Shown: one piece after another, positions 34,479 to 44,179 of the stretch
How positions within the stretch are numbered: position 1 is the stretch's first letter
Layout: each line of letters begins with the position of its first letter
NCBI GenBank assembly: GCA_039654915.1
Contig: CM077597.1
Span: forward strand, 25,208,001 to 25,272,000
Origin: Aquilaria yunnanensis
Taxonomy: Eukaryota; Streptophyta; Magnoliopsida; Malvales; Thymelaeaceae
DNA: 64,000 bases
Direction of reading: 5' to 3'
Made by a program: the position numbers and the translations under genes
The notes under the pieces: model-generated
The model's database searches: none
The model's input: only the letters and a program-made list of their open reading frames with translations
What the model was told of the DNA's origin: nothing

Positions 34479-35148
34479 TGTTGACACCCAATTTCGTCCG
34501 GCCATTAAAATAATTTTAAAAAATTAAATAAAAAAAAATTAAATAAAAAAATGTATTATTATTATTATTATTGTTATTATTATTACTAATTTTTTTTTTA
34601 ATTAGTTTAAAATATATATATATTTTTTGTTTTGTTTTGTGAAGATTTGATATATGTGTGTATATGTGTATGTTTGAAAGAAAAAAAGAAAACTCCATAA
34701 AAATGACAAAATTTAAAAGTTTGAGGTAAAAATGACAAAATTAAGAAGTTTCAGGCAAAATTGACAAATTCTGAAAGTTCCAGGAGCATTTGGCAGTTTG
34801 TCACATAAAATTTTGAGCCTGCCGACGTTTTTGGCTCAAATTGACAGAAAACGACAAAATTGTCAAAATCAGAAGCTTCAGGAACTTATCCAGAGGCTGA
34901 GAGACGTAAAGGACTAAAATTGTCATTTTACCAATTTAAGAGATAAGTTTGAAATTTTTTATTAATTTATCCATCAACAGTTCAGCTAAACTTCCTCTAT
35001 AAATAGCCCCCCAAATTTTGTGCTGAACACAGAAAAAAATAGCAAAAAAACTTAGAACTCCGTTTCAAAAAAAAGAGAAAATTACAGCCCTTAGCCCCAG
35101 CCCTCTTCCCTTCTTCCCCAGAAAGCCAAAATTTTTTTTCACTGCTGT

Positions 35149-35188
<40 letters not shown>

Positions 35189-38132
35189 GTGCCTCTCTCC
35201 TCACCGTCGCCGCCTCCGCCGTGCCCGTGCCGCCGTCGCCCCGCCGTCCCTCCTCCGCCGTGCCCGTGCCGCCGTCGCCCCGCCGGCCCGCCGCCGCGTC
35301 CCCTTTTCTTTTCCCTCCTTTTCCTTCTTTCTCCTCGGACCTCCGCCCCTCGCCGGCCGCTGTCTCCGCCGTGCCGTCGCTCGTCGTCCCGTGCCCGTGC
35401 CGCCGCGCCACCCCCGCCGTCCCCCCCTGCCCCTGGCCCAGCCGCCGCCGGCCGCCAGCCCCTTTCCCCCCTCGCGCTCGCGTCGCGCCTGTACCCAGCA
35501 AAATTCAAAAATTTCAACTTTTAGGTAAAATTCTACTTTAATACTTCATCTTTTCAATTCTTTTCATTTTGGTCACTAATCTTTTTATTTTGTTTTTTTT
35601 TTTCAGAATTAATTACTAACTTTATTTTTTTTACTTGTGTATTTATTTGTTTATTATTGTTATTGTTACTAACCTTTTTTTTTGTTATTATTAACTTGTT
35701 AACTAACTTACTAACAACTAACTTTTAACATTATTATTGTTACTAACCTTTTAATTTTTGCATTATTACTAACTTTTATTATTGTTAATTAATTTAATCA
35801 ACTTGGTTAATTAACAATTAATTAATTTGGCTAAATTTTATTATTGTTGTTAATTAATTAATTTAATTAACTTGACTAACTTTTTATTATTGTTGTTAAC
35901 AATTAATTTAATTAAACTTGGCTAATTTTTATTATTGTTGTTAATTAATTTAATCTAACTTTTACTAACCTTTTTTATTGTTATTAACTAACTAATCCAA
36001 CTAATCTAACTATATTAATTGTGCTAACTTTTATTATTATTGTGTTATTAAAGTGGATGGCCAAAAAGCCCCACTTTATTAATTGAATTTTTTTTTATGA
36101 TTAAAAGATAAAAAAAGGAATTTTACGTGAATAATTTTCTAAAGGCTAATAAAAATTACTTTTTTTTTTATTTTGAAACAAAGTTTTTATTCCTTTTAAT
36201 AAACAAACATAATGAAATAATTCAAAAAATAAAATAAATAAATAAATAAACATAAAATCATTCTTTTAATAAATCTTTAAAATTAATAATTAATGAAATA
36301 AAAAAAAATTAAAACTCCATGACCAAATGATCCGCCAGGATTCATGGCTCGGAAATATTTTTAAATAAAATATATAAAATAAATTTTTTCTTTATAAAAA
36401 ATAAAAAAAAACATTAGACTAATATATTAATTATCTATTAATATATAATTTTTTTTAGTTTTCTTTATTAATAAAAAGAATAAAAAGCGTAAAAATTTTG
36501 GGTTAATATTTTATTCAGTAATATTTTACTTATTAAATTATATAACTTTTTGTTTCTTTTATAAAAATCTTAATCAAATAATTTCAAAATAATACAAAAT
36601 AAAACAAAAATAATTGAATTTTCTCTTAAATATTTTTGACTTATTGATTAGATATATTTTCAGAAATATAAATTAAAATTAAAAAAAAAAAATCTTTCAT
36701 CAGACAAAGAAGAATATAAAAATAAAAATATCAAGACTTTTGTTTTAAAATACATATAAGTTTTCGGTTAAATAATCTTTTATTCCAAAATAAATTAAAT
36801 AAATATCAAAACTTTTCTTCTTTTGTTTAAAATTTTTGGTTCTCTTAATAAAAAAATAATAAAAATAATAAAAAAATAATAAAAAATAATAAAAAAAAAA
36901 TAAAAATTTTTAGTTCATGGTATATTGGCTGGAAACTGTCTCGTGCCCGCTTTTGAGCTGCTTCACCTGGTGAAGAGGGTCTGGCTGAGTAACAACGCCC
37001 CGTACCATGATCAAAATTTTTATTTTTAAACTCTTTTAAATTAACTTCTTATTAAATAAAAATTAATTATTATTTTTTTTAATTCTTTTATAAATTGAGT
37101 AATCCTTTAAAATAATAAATATCTTTCATTAAACAAGAAAACAAAAAAAGTAAACAAGAAAAAAAAAAGAAAGATAAGAAAAATAAAAGAAAGATAAGAA
37201 AGAAAAATAAAAGAAAGATAAGAAAGAAAAGAAAGATAAAAAAAATAAAAGAAAAGATAATAAAAAGAAAAGAAAGAAAGAAAAGACAAGAAAAATAAAA
37301 GAAAGATAAGAAAGAAAAATAAAAGAAAGATAAGATAAAGAAAAGAAAGGAAAGATAAGAAAAAGAAAAGAAAGATAAAAGAAAGAAAAAGAAAAAGAAA
37401 AGAAAGAAAGAAAAGAATAAAAAAAGAAAGAAAAGAAAATAAATTAAAAGAAATTTAAAAAAAAAAAAAAAGTAAAAATAAGTAAAAAAAGAAGAAAAAG
37501 AAAGAAAGTAAAAAAAGAAGTAAAAATATAAAGATAAATTTTTAGTTAGTATTAAAAATCATTCATAAATAAAAAGAATTACCATTTAAAAATTAATTTC
37601 ATAATAATAAGAATTAAATAATTACGATAAATCGATTTCCATATCCGGATGATCCGGCAGGATCTACGGTTTGGAAAATATCAAACTTTTTAAAATAAAT
37701 AAATTAAATAAATACAAGGATAAAAATCCATGTTTACAATATGGATTAAATTATTTAAAATTTCACCAAATTCCGTGTCCAAATGACTCGGCAGAGTCCA
37801 TGGTTCGGAATCAAATCTTCCGTGTCCAAATGACTCGGCAGAGTCCATGGTTCGGAAGTATAAAATTTCATACAAATTAATTAATTTAAAAATCCACATT
37901 TCGACTAATCCAGTTAAAATTTCTAATTTTGAAAATTAACTGAGAATTATTTAAAAGCAAAGCAAAACAAAATTAAAATCAACCAAGGTGCCAATTTTTG
38001 GGCGTTTTAACAAAGTTGTTTTAACGTAACCGTACTCCCGATCCCCGAACTCTCGCAGACCAATTTTAAGGTGACCAATCGACCTAGGTGAAACCGATTG
38101 GTGGCGACTCCAGAAAACCCGACGTTGCCACA
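34479..38132 (+). repeat. 5' LTR of the Ogre-type element (3654 bp)
   Basis: It starts TGTTGACACCCAATTTCG and ends GTTGCCACA. Contents in order: AT-rich U3, TATA box (34998-35005), a CT repeat (35151-35183), a GC-rich block (35185-35500), long AT-rich stretches, a purine-rich block (37130-37530), and a U5 end with ACCGATTGGTGGCGACTCC. A 47-bp segment is duplicated at 37771-37817 and 37818-37864 and is single in the 3' LTR, which accounts for the length difference. GC-rich frames here are not called genes. Confidence 0.95.
34998..35005 (+). promoter_or_regulatory. TATA box of the 5' LTR
   Basis: TATAAATA followed by GCCCC. It is the likely promoter for the genomic transcript of the Ogre-type element. 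The copy in the 3' LTR is at 57392-57399. Confidence 0.65.
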
Positions 38133-38135
38133 GCT

Positions 38136-38153
38136 TGGCGACTCCACTGGGGA
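38136..38153 (+). other. Primer-binding site of the Ogre-type element
   Basis: Three bases after the LTR end the sequence reads TGGCGACTCCACTGGGGA, the form I associate with Tat/Ogre elements (tRNA-Arg type, from memory). The leader 38154-38756 that follows holds no frame I can support. Confidence 0.8.
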
Positions 38154-38756
38154 CTCGACGTTAGTGAGTCGAGCCTAAAGTTGATTTGTTTTTATTTACT
38201 TTGCTTTACTATTATGTGGATTTATATATTATATTTACTTAAGTAAACATGCATAATGCATTCACAAAATGAAGCTCTATACCCGAGCTTCCTTAAATCA
38301 AACACGATTCTTTCTAAGCGGAATTGGTGTTGCTGTCCTTGTGAGGCCACGGTCTCCAAGCCTTCACCGGTTTCAAAGTAGCAAAGTAGTGTATTGCCTT
38401 CTGAGACGGTTAGTCTCTGCATGGGCCCACGAAAAGCTACGACTCGAATTAATCCATTCCTTACATAAACCCTAGAGGGTAAGGAATCGGGCCGTCACTA
38501 TGATTCAGTGACGGGATTCGGGAACTATCCCTTGCCTTTTTGATAAACCACCTTCTGCATGTAGAATTCCTTACTCCACCTTAGAACCAGCCATTAAGAA
38601 TTTCCCATACCTCGGTTCCCATTTCCATAGGTTTTGTTTTATCTATATGTTTGTATGATCCTATGTGTTATTTTTTTACTAACTCTATTTTTCCTTATTT
38701 TTCCGGCATATACATTTCATCATTAAAGATAAGTATTTGGTGAAAGAACTATTATC

Positions 38757-40451
38757 ATGGATATTCTCGATTATCTTCCCACGGCTGTTACTGGATCATG
38801 GAATGACACGGTAATCGAAACTCAGCCTGAAGCTATGGAATATTCCGAAACGGCTCAAAAGCTTCACGGAGATGCTCTGACATCCCATTCTCACGTACAG
38901 CTTAAGGACCAGGTATCGGTCCGGATAAATCAGAACGACACCACGGAATTATTGCAAGTCTGGAATAGTTGGAATTCTACTGATCGGGAAGCTTTTACGG
39001 CAAAATATGGTCACATCACTTGCCTACTAAAGGTTACCGTTGATGCATCACTTGTCCGGGCTCTAATACAATTTTGGGATCCATTTTATCGATGCTTTTC
39101 TTTCGATAAGATGGATCTGGTTCCAACCATTGAAGAATACAACAGCCTCTTGGGTTGGTCCTCCGACTATCCAATCGAGACTTATCAACATGATAGAAGA
39201 ACGGAGCCTCATCGAGCCCTAGCAAAATTATTGGATATGCCAGCTTCCAGTCTTCAAACCAAGTTTGCAACAAAGGGATCTCGAAAATTTATCAGTTGGA
39301 TCGACTTAAAACAATTAAGTCACGTTCTCCCTCAGAAAAATCAACGACGCAAGCTTTTCGCCTTGGCGATATATGGCCTGGTAGTCTTCCCAAGAATCGT
39401 CGGATTCATTGAAGGAGACATCATTACACTATTTGAGCAAATCTGCAATGCTCAAATAAATCCGACCTCAGTAATATTATGTGAAACTATCAGGGCATTA
39501 AACTTTTGTCGCCAAAGAGGGGGCAAATTCATAGGATGTTCACATCTCCTCAACATTTGGATCAAAAGCCACCTTCCTTGTGAGAAGCAACATTTTGGAA
39601 ATCGCTTTTCAAAGGACTTCATCCCAATCGAAGCCTTTTTGAAAAGTGAAACCATTCATCACGACAGCAAGGAAGCATGGGTTGATTATTTCAAGAACAT
39701 CACCGAATTCCAAATTGAATGGAGAGCCCCCTGGTCTACCTCCACCCGCGTTGTCTACCGTTGCGGCAATTGCCCGTGGGTTCCTCTCTTAGGTATATGG
39801 GGAGGAACAAGTTATGCCCCAGCTCAAGTACGAAAACAATTTGGGTCTATGCAATTTATACCCATGACGCATAATCTGAGTAAGTTGGAATTTTCACACG
39901 AAGATCCAAATTCAAATAAGCTCGCAATGGGTATTTCAGTTGCGTGGAAAAGAATTTTCATATTGAAGTCGGGGCCTATTATTTCTCCCACTGCTTATTA
40001 TGAATGGAGAAATAACCGGAAGGAAGGAATAGTTCTATCTGAAGAGGTCATCAGAAAATTGGCGAAAAGAGAGTTGGAGAAAGAACTAGAGGAAGAAAAG
40101 GAGAAGAACAAGAGGATGCTCCTTGACATGCAACAGCTCGGTCACAAAACACAACTCCTCGAAGAGAAAGTTGAATACCAAAAACAAGTCATCTCCCAAT
40201 TGGTTGATGAAACCGATCAAAAAGAGATGAGAGTCAGATACTGGGAAGATCAATACAGATTTTCTCAAGATCAATTGCAAACATTTTTGGTAGAAGTCAG
40301 AAAAGTTACAGAACAAGCCCAACTAATGGGCGAAGAAGCCAAGGAGTTAGAAGAACTGAGCTGTCCTACTCCATCAGTAAATGTTCAAAGAATGATGGAG
40401 TTCATATCTAAGGCCAGAAAGCAGTATTGTACTTTGGGTCGTTTCTTTTAA
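38757..40451 (+). CDS. Extra ORF upstream of gag (plant-mobile-domain-like, 564 aa)
   Basis: Residues about 90-400 resemble a plant domain found in many retroelement-linked proteins (plant mobile domain/DUF7745 type, recalled only). It has the block FWDPFYRCFSFDKMDLVPT followed by EEYNSLLGW (about 105-135). Residues about 420-540 are a Glu/Lys/Gln coiled coil. An ORF in this place, just before gag, is a hallmark of Ogre elements and its role is unknown. The start ATG is the first in-frame one after the leader. The ORF is intact, ends 188 bp before gag and is in another frame. Confidence 0.85.
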   Translation: MDILDYLPTAVTGSWNDTVIETQPEAMEYSETAQKLHGDALTSHSHVQLKDQVSVRINQNDTTELLQVWNSWNSTDREAFTAKYGHITCLLKVTVDASLVRALIQFWDPFYRCFSFDKMDLVPTIEEYNSLLGWSSDYPIETYQHDRRTEPHRALAKLLDMPASSLQTKFATKGSRKFISWIDLKQLSHVLPQKNQRRKLFALAIYGLVVFPRIVGFIEGDIITLFEQICNAQINPTSVILCETIRALNFCRQRGGKFIGCSHLLNIWIKSHLPCEKQHFGNRFSKDFIPIEAFLKSETIHHDSKEAWVDYFKNITEFQIEWRAPWSTSTRVVYRCGNCPWVPLLGIWGGTSYAPAQVRKQFGSMQFIPMTHNLSKLEFSHEDPNSNKLAMGISVAWKRIFILKSGPIISPTAYYEWRNNRKEGIVLSEEVIRKLAKRELEKELEEEKEKNKRMLLDMQQLGHKTQLLEEKVEYQKQVISQLVDETDQKEMRVRYWEDQYRFSQDQLQTFLVEVRKVTEQAQLMGEEAKELEELSCPTPSVNVQRMMEFISKARKQYCTLGRFF

Positions 40452-40639
40452 ACAAACCTTTTGCTGAATGTAATTGAGAAATTCCATTATAGTTCTTCTT
40501 TCACCAAGTATTTACAATATTCATGCATGCATCCATCACATCAATCATACACACATAGAATCTAATAAAATAAATATTCCTTTAAAAGGGTAAAATTGGA
40601 CCTCAACACCGATATTCAACTCGACTCCAAACAAGATTA

Positions 40640-43600
40640 ATGGCAGAACAAGCCGAAGGACGTCTCATGGAGATGGAGTCCAAGATTGAAAGTATGTCAG
40701 AACAGATGAGACAATTGATGGAATTAATCAAAGGGAAAGCAACTCAAGTCCCCATCAAAGAAGTGCAAGATCCCACTTATCCCCCGGGATTCACCCCGCA
40801 ACGAGTCTCAGTCCAAGAAAACCTGTTTCAAGAATCAGGACCGTCTGCTAGTGTTCACCTGAAACAAGACACTGTACAGGAAGAGAAGAAGACATTACCA
40901 AAAGAAGAAGCAGAATCTCAAAAACTCGAAACAATAGAAAAGCGACTGCGAGCCATTGAAGGAGGCACTATATTCGGATCTCTCTCGGTAGATGACCTCT
41001 GCTTAGTGCCAGATGTCGTAATCTCTTCAGATTTTAAGGTGCCAGATTTCGTGAAATACGATGGAACGAGTGATCCCATCACTCACATCACATTGTTCCT
41101 AAGGAGACTACAACCACTTACAAAAGATGAAAAGGTGTGGATCGCACTTTTTCAGGAAAGTCTCACAAAATCAGCATTACAGTGGTATCTAAGCCAAGGT
41201 CCAAGGAACATAAAAACTTGGAATGACCTTGCTCAAGCCTTCATCGGCAACTATAAACACGTTATGGACTTGGCTCCGGATCGCCAAACTCTCCAAAACA
41301 TGGAGAAGAAAAAGCTAGAAACTTTCAAGGAATATGCGCAGCGGTGGAGGGACTTAGCTGCACAGGTTCAGCCACCCATGACAGAAAGAGAAATGGTCAC
41401 TTTGTTTGTCCAGACACTGAAATACCCATATTATGACAAACTTATTGGCAATGCGGCAACTAACTTCTCCGACGTAGTAATGTCTGGAGAAAGGATCGAG
41501 CATGGTATCAGGACTGGGAAGATTACTGAATCCTTTAGCGATCCTATGAAAAGAGGAGGACCTTCCAGAAGAAAAGATGAAGAAATACAACAAATAGGAA
41601 GAGGAAGAGGGATTCCCTTCGTGGGCACTGTGGCCACCGGACCTCGCCTATCCTATTCTGCCAATAAGCCCAATTATTATCCTACCAATAGGCCCAATGA
41701 TTATCCTCTCAATAGGCCCAATGATTATCTTCCCAATAGACCCAACAATTATCCTCCCAACAGACCTAATCAGTTACGGCCACCTGTTCCAACTCCTCCA
41801 GTACCTGCACCAAGACCAAGAGAAATCTTCGCACCAATTCCCATGACTTACACTGAGCTGTATCCAAAACTCATCGAAAGTCAACTTATTCGCCCAATCC
41901 CTACAAGGCCATTGGAACCCCCGTATCCAAGGTGGTATGACCCTAACATAAATTGCCCATATCATGATGGTACCGTGGGCCACGGACTGGAAAATTGCAT
42001 AGCATTGAAGCGTATAGTCCAACAATTAATTGAGTCAAAGTGGTTGGACTTTTCCGATGAACCAAACGTCACTCATAATCCATTGCCTCCTCATCAAGCC
42101 AAACCAGTCAATATGATGGAAGAATACTGGCCGATGAAGAAAACAGTCAATGATATCATAACCCCTCTTAAGCATGTATATTCATGCCTTGTGAAAGAAG
42201 GGATTATCATAGGAAAGTCTTCTGGAAATAAAGAAGTCGAGGATGAGGAGTGGTGCAACTTTCATAACAGTAAGAGTCATTCTATCCAAGAATGCCCAGA
42301 ATTCCGTAAAAGTCTACAAAGTCTTATGGACTCCTCCCAAATCATCGTTTTTATGTCAGATAAAGAGGATGACGTGAATGTGATAATTAAAGAACAAGAA
42401 GTCAATATCATGCCAAGACCACTAGTCATTCCAATATCAAAATCTGCTCTCAAGCCTTTAAGAATTCAAGTTCCAAAGCCATTCCCGTACAAATCAGACA
42501 AAACTGTTCCATGGAACTATGGCTATACTTCTAACATCACATCAACTCCGTTAGAAGTTGGGGGCATGACTAGAAGCGGTCGGTGTTATTCTCCCGAGCA
42601 AATGAACAAGCTCCAACAAGAGAAGAATGTTACGGATCCAGCAAATGGACCTATTAACACATCTAAAGAGCAAGAGATGCCTCGAGCAGTAACAGATGAA
42701 CAAGCTACTGAGTTTCTCAAACTCATAAAGCAAAGTGAATACAGTATCGTGGAGCAGTTGAACCGTCTGCCAGCAAAGATCTCCATACTTTCATTACTCT
42801 TAAGTTCTGATGCCCATCGAGAAGCTCTTCTCAAAGTCCTGAATAAGGCTTATGTTGAACAAGATATCTCCGTGAACAACTTTGACCACCTTGTCAACAA
42901 CATCACGGCACAAAATCTCATCACATTCACTGACGATGAGATACCAGCAGAAGGAAGGGGTCACTCTAAGGCTCTGCATATTTCGATTAAATACAAAGAT
43001 CGGATTATGGCCAGAGTTCTTATCGACAATGGGTCAGCTCTAAATGTAATGCCACTCGAAACCTTACATAAGATTGGTTTAGACCCATCATACCTCAACA
43101 ACAGTCATATTGTTGTTCGAGCATTTGACGGAACGAAGAGAGATGTTGTTGGAGAAATAGAGCTACCAATAGGGATTGGTCCCTGTCTTTTCCACATCAC
43201 ATTCCAAGTCATGGATATTTGTCCATCTTATACCTGCCTGCTGGGAAGACCATGGATCCATATGGCCGGAGCAATTCCTTCTTCATTACACCAAAAAATG
43301 AAATTCATTATTGAAGGAAAGATAATCACGGTCTTCGCTGAAGAAGACATCCTGCTATCAAGACCTGCGGATGCTCAATATGTCGAAGTCAATGAAAATA
43401 TACCTGATTGCTCCTTCAGGTCTTTTGAGATTGTCAATGCTGCTTATGTCAGCGAATATGGAGAAGAACCCATTCCTAGCATCTCTAAAACAAGTCGCAT
43501 GGTTGCCAAACTCATGATAAAAGGAGGATACTCACCGGGGTTAGGACTGGGACAAGATTTACAAGGAATCACAGAACCATTGAAAATCACCACAAATGAA

Positions 43601-43951
43601 GGGAAATACGGCCTAGGCTTCACACCGACAAGACATGATAAAATGAAGGCAATAGCTGAAAAGAGAGAAAAGAGGATTGCACGATTAACGGGGCATCCTC
43701 TCCAGGAAAGAAATCTGGATATCCCTGAAATCACCGAAACGTTCGTGAGTGGTGGTCTCATTCCAAAAAATGACAATGAAGGCAAGCTGACTATCAACAT
43801 CAACAAGTCTTTTGAAAGTCTTTCTATTCAGGCAATCATCAGCGATTCACCTGAAGAGGAGGAGCTTGTTCAACCTTGTGGCCCACGGGATGTGCTGAAC
43901 AATTGGGAGGCGATAGAACTGCCTGTTATAATCGAAAGCTTTCCAAAGTAA
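40640..43951 (+). CDS. Gag-protease polyprotein of the Ogre-type element, with G-patch
   Basis: 1103 aa. An N-terminal coiled coil (1-110) is followed by the gag domain from about residue 130 (VPDFVKYDGTSDP). Asn/Pro/Tyr repeats of about ten residues (NRPNDYP) lie at about 340-380. CX2H-type knuckles follow (CPYHDGTVGHGLENC about 440, CNFHNSKSHSIQEC about 540). The aspartic protease (VLIDNGSALNV) is at about 795. A G-patch-like segment (MIKGGYSPGLGLGQDLQG ... KYGLGF) is at about 955-997, after protease. The stop TAA at 43949 overlaps a splice donor (GTAATC at 43948), so the stop would be removed by splicing and the frame continues into pol. Confidence 0.93.
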   Translation: MAEQAEGRLMEMESKIESMSEQMRQLMELIKGKATQVPIKEVQDPTYPPGFTPQRVSVQENLFQESGPSASVHLKQDTVQEEKKTLPKEEAESQKLETIEKRLRAIEGGTIFGSLSVDDLCLVPDVVISSDFKVPDFVKYDGTSDPITHITLFLRRLQPLTKDEKVWIALFQESLTKSALQWYLSQGPRNIKTWNDLAQAFIGNYKHVMDLAPDRQTLQNMEKKKLETFKEYAQRWRDLAAQVQPPMTEREMVTLFVQTLKYPYYDKLIGNAATNFSDVVMSGERIEHGIRTGKITESFSDPMKRGGPSRRKDEEIQQIGRGRGIPFVGTVATGPRLSYSANKPNYYPTNRPNDYPLNRPNDYLPNRPNNYPPNRPNQLRPPVPTPPVPAPRPREIFAPIPMTYTELYPKLIESQLIRPIPTRPLEPPYPRWYDPNINCPYHDGTVGHGLENCIALKRIVQQLIESKWLDFSDEPNVTHNPLPPHQAKPVNMMEEYWPMKKTVNDIITPLKHVYSCLVKEGIIIGKSSGNKEVEDEEWCNFHNSKSHSIQECPEFRKSLQSLMDSSQIIVFMSDKEDDVNVIIKEQEVNIMPRPLVIPISKSALKPLRIQVPKPFPYKSDKTVPWNYGYTSNITSTPLEVGGMTRSGRCYSPEQMNKLQQEKNVTDPANGPINTSKEQEMPRAVTDEQATEFLKLIKQSEYSIVEQLNRLPAKISILSLLLSSDAHREALLKVLNKAYVEQDISVNNFDHLVNNITAQNLITFTDDEIPAEGRGHSKALHISIKYKDRIMARVLIDNGSALNVMPLETLHKIGLDPSYLNNSHIVVRAFDGTKRDVVGEIELPIGIGPCLFHITFQVMDICPSYTCLLGRPWIHMAGAIPSSLHQKMKFIIEGKIITVFAEEDILLSRPADAQYVEVNENIPDCSFRSFEIVNAAYVSEYGEEPIPSISKTSRMVAKLMIKGGYSPGLGLGQDLQGITEPLKITTNEGKYGLGFTPTRHDKMKAIAEKREKRIARLTGHPLQERNLDIPEITETFVSGGLIPKNDNEGKLTININKSFESLSIQAIISDSPEEEELVQPCGPRDVLNNWEAIELPVIIESFPK

Positions 43952-44148
43952 TCTAATAGTAAAAACCTCCTAAAGAAAGGTTCAATCAATAGGGTGTAGT
44001 CTTTGTTTAAGTGAACCTTTTAGTTATTGCTTTTTATTCCAATAAAGTTGTGATTTATGCACATTGTAAATAAAGTACCAGTTTGCATCCATCTCATTCG
44101 TGCCATTTTTTTTTTTTCTTCTCTTTCTTTTCTCTCTGGATAATGCAG
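43948..44148 (+). other. Putative intron between protease and RT (201 nt)
   Basis: The donor GTAATC overlaps the gag-protease stop. The acceptor AATGCAG at 44142-44148 follows a long pyrimidine tract (44107-44138). Removing 43948-44148 joins two bases to one base of the next codon and keeps the frame into pol, whose first internal Met is at 44180. An intron at this place is a known Ogre feature. Partial splicing could set the gag to pol ratio. Confidence 0.8.
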
Positions 44149-44179
44149 ACCCAAAACTCTCTTTGATGACAATGAAAGA

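Noticed and set aside
35065..35541. Long Arg/Gly/Pro-rich frames on both strands in the GC-rich LTR block (also 57459-57932)
   Set aside because: They come from GC-rich simple sequence next to a CT repeat. All frames are open by composition, and there is no domain, only low-complexity residues.
37107..37289. Phe/Leu-rich 60-codon frame in the purine-rich LTR block (also 59498-59680)
   Set aside because: It is the complement of an AAAGAAAG-type simple repeat and not a gene.
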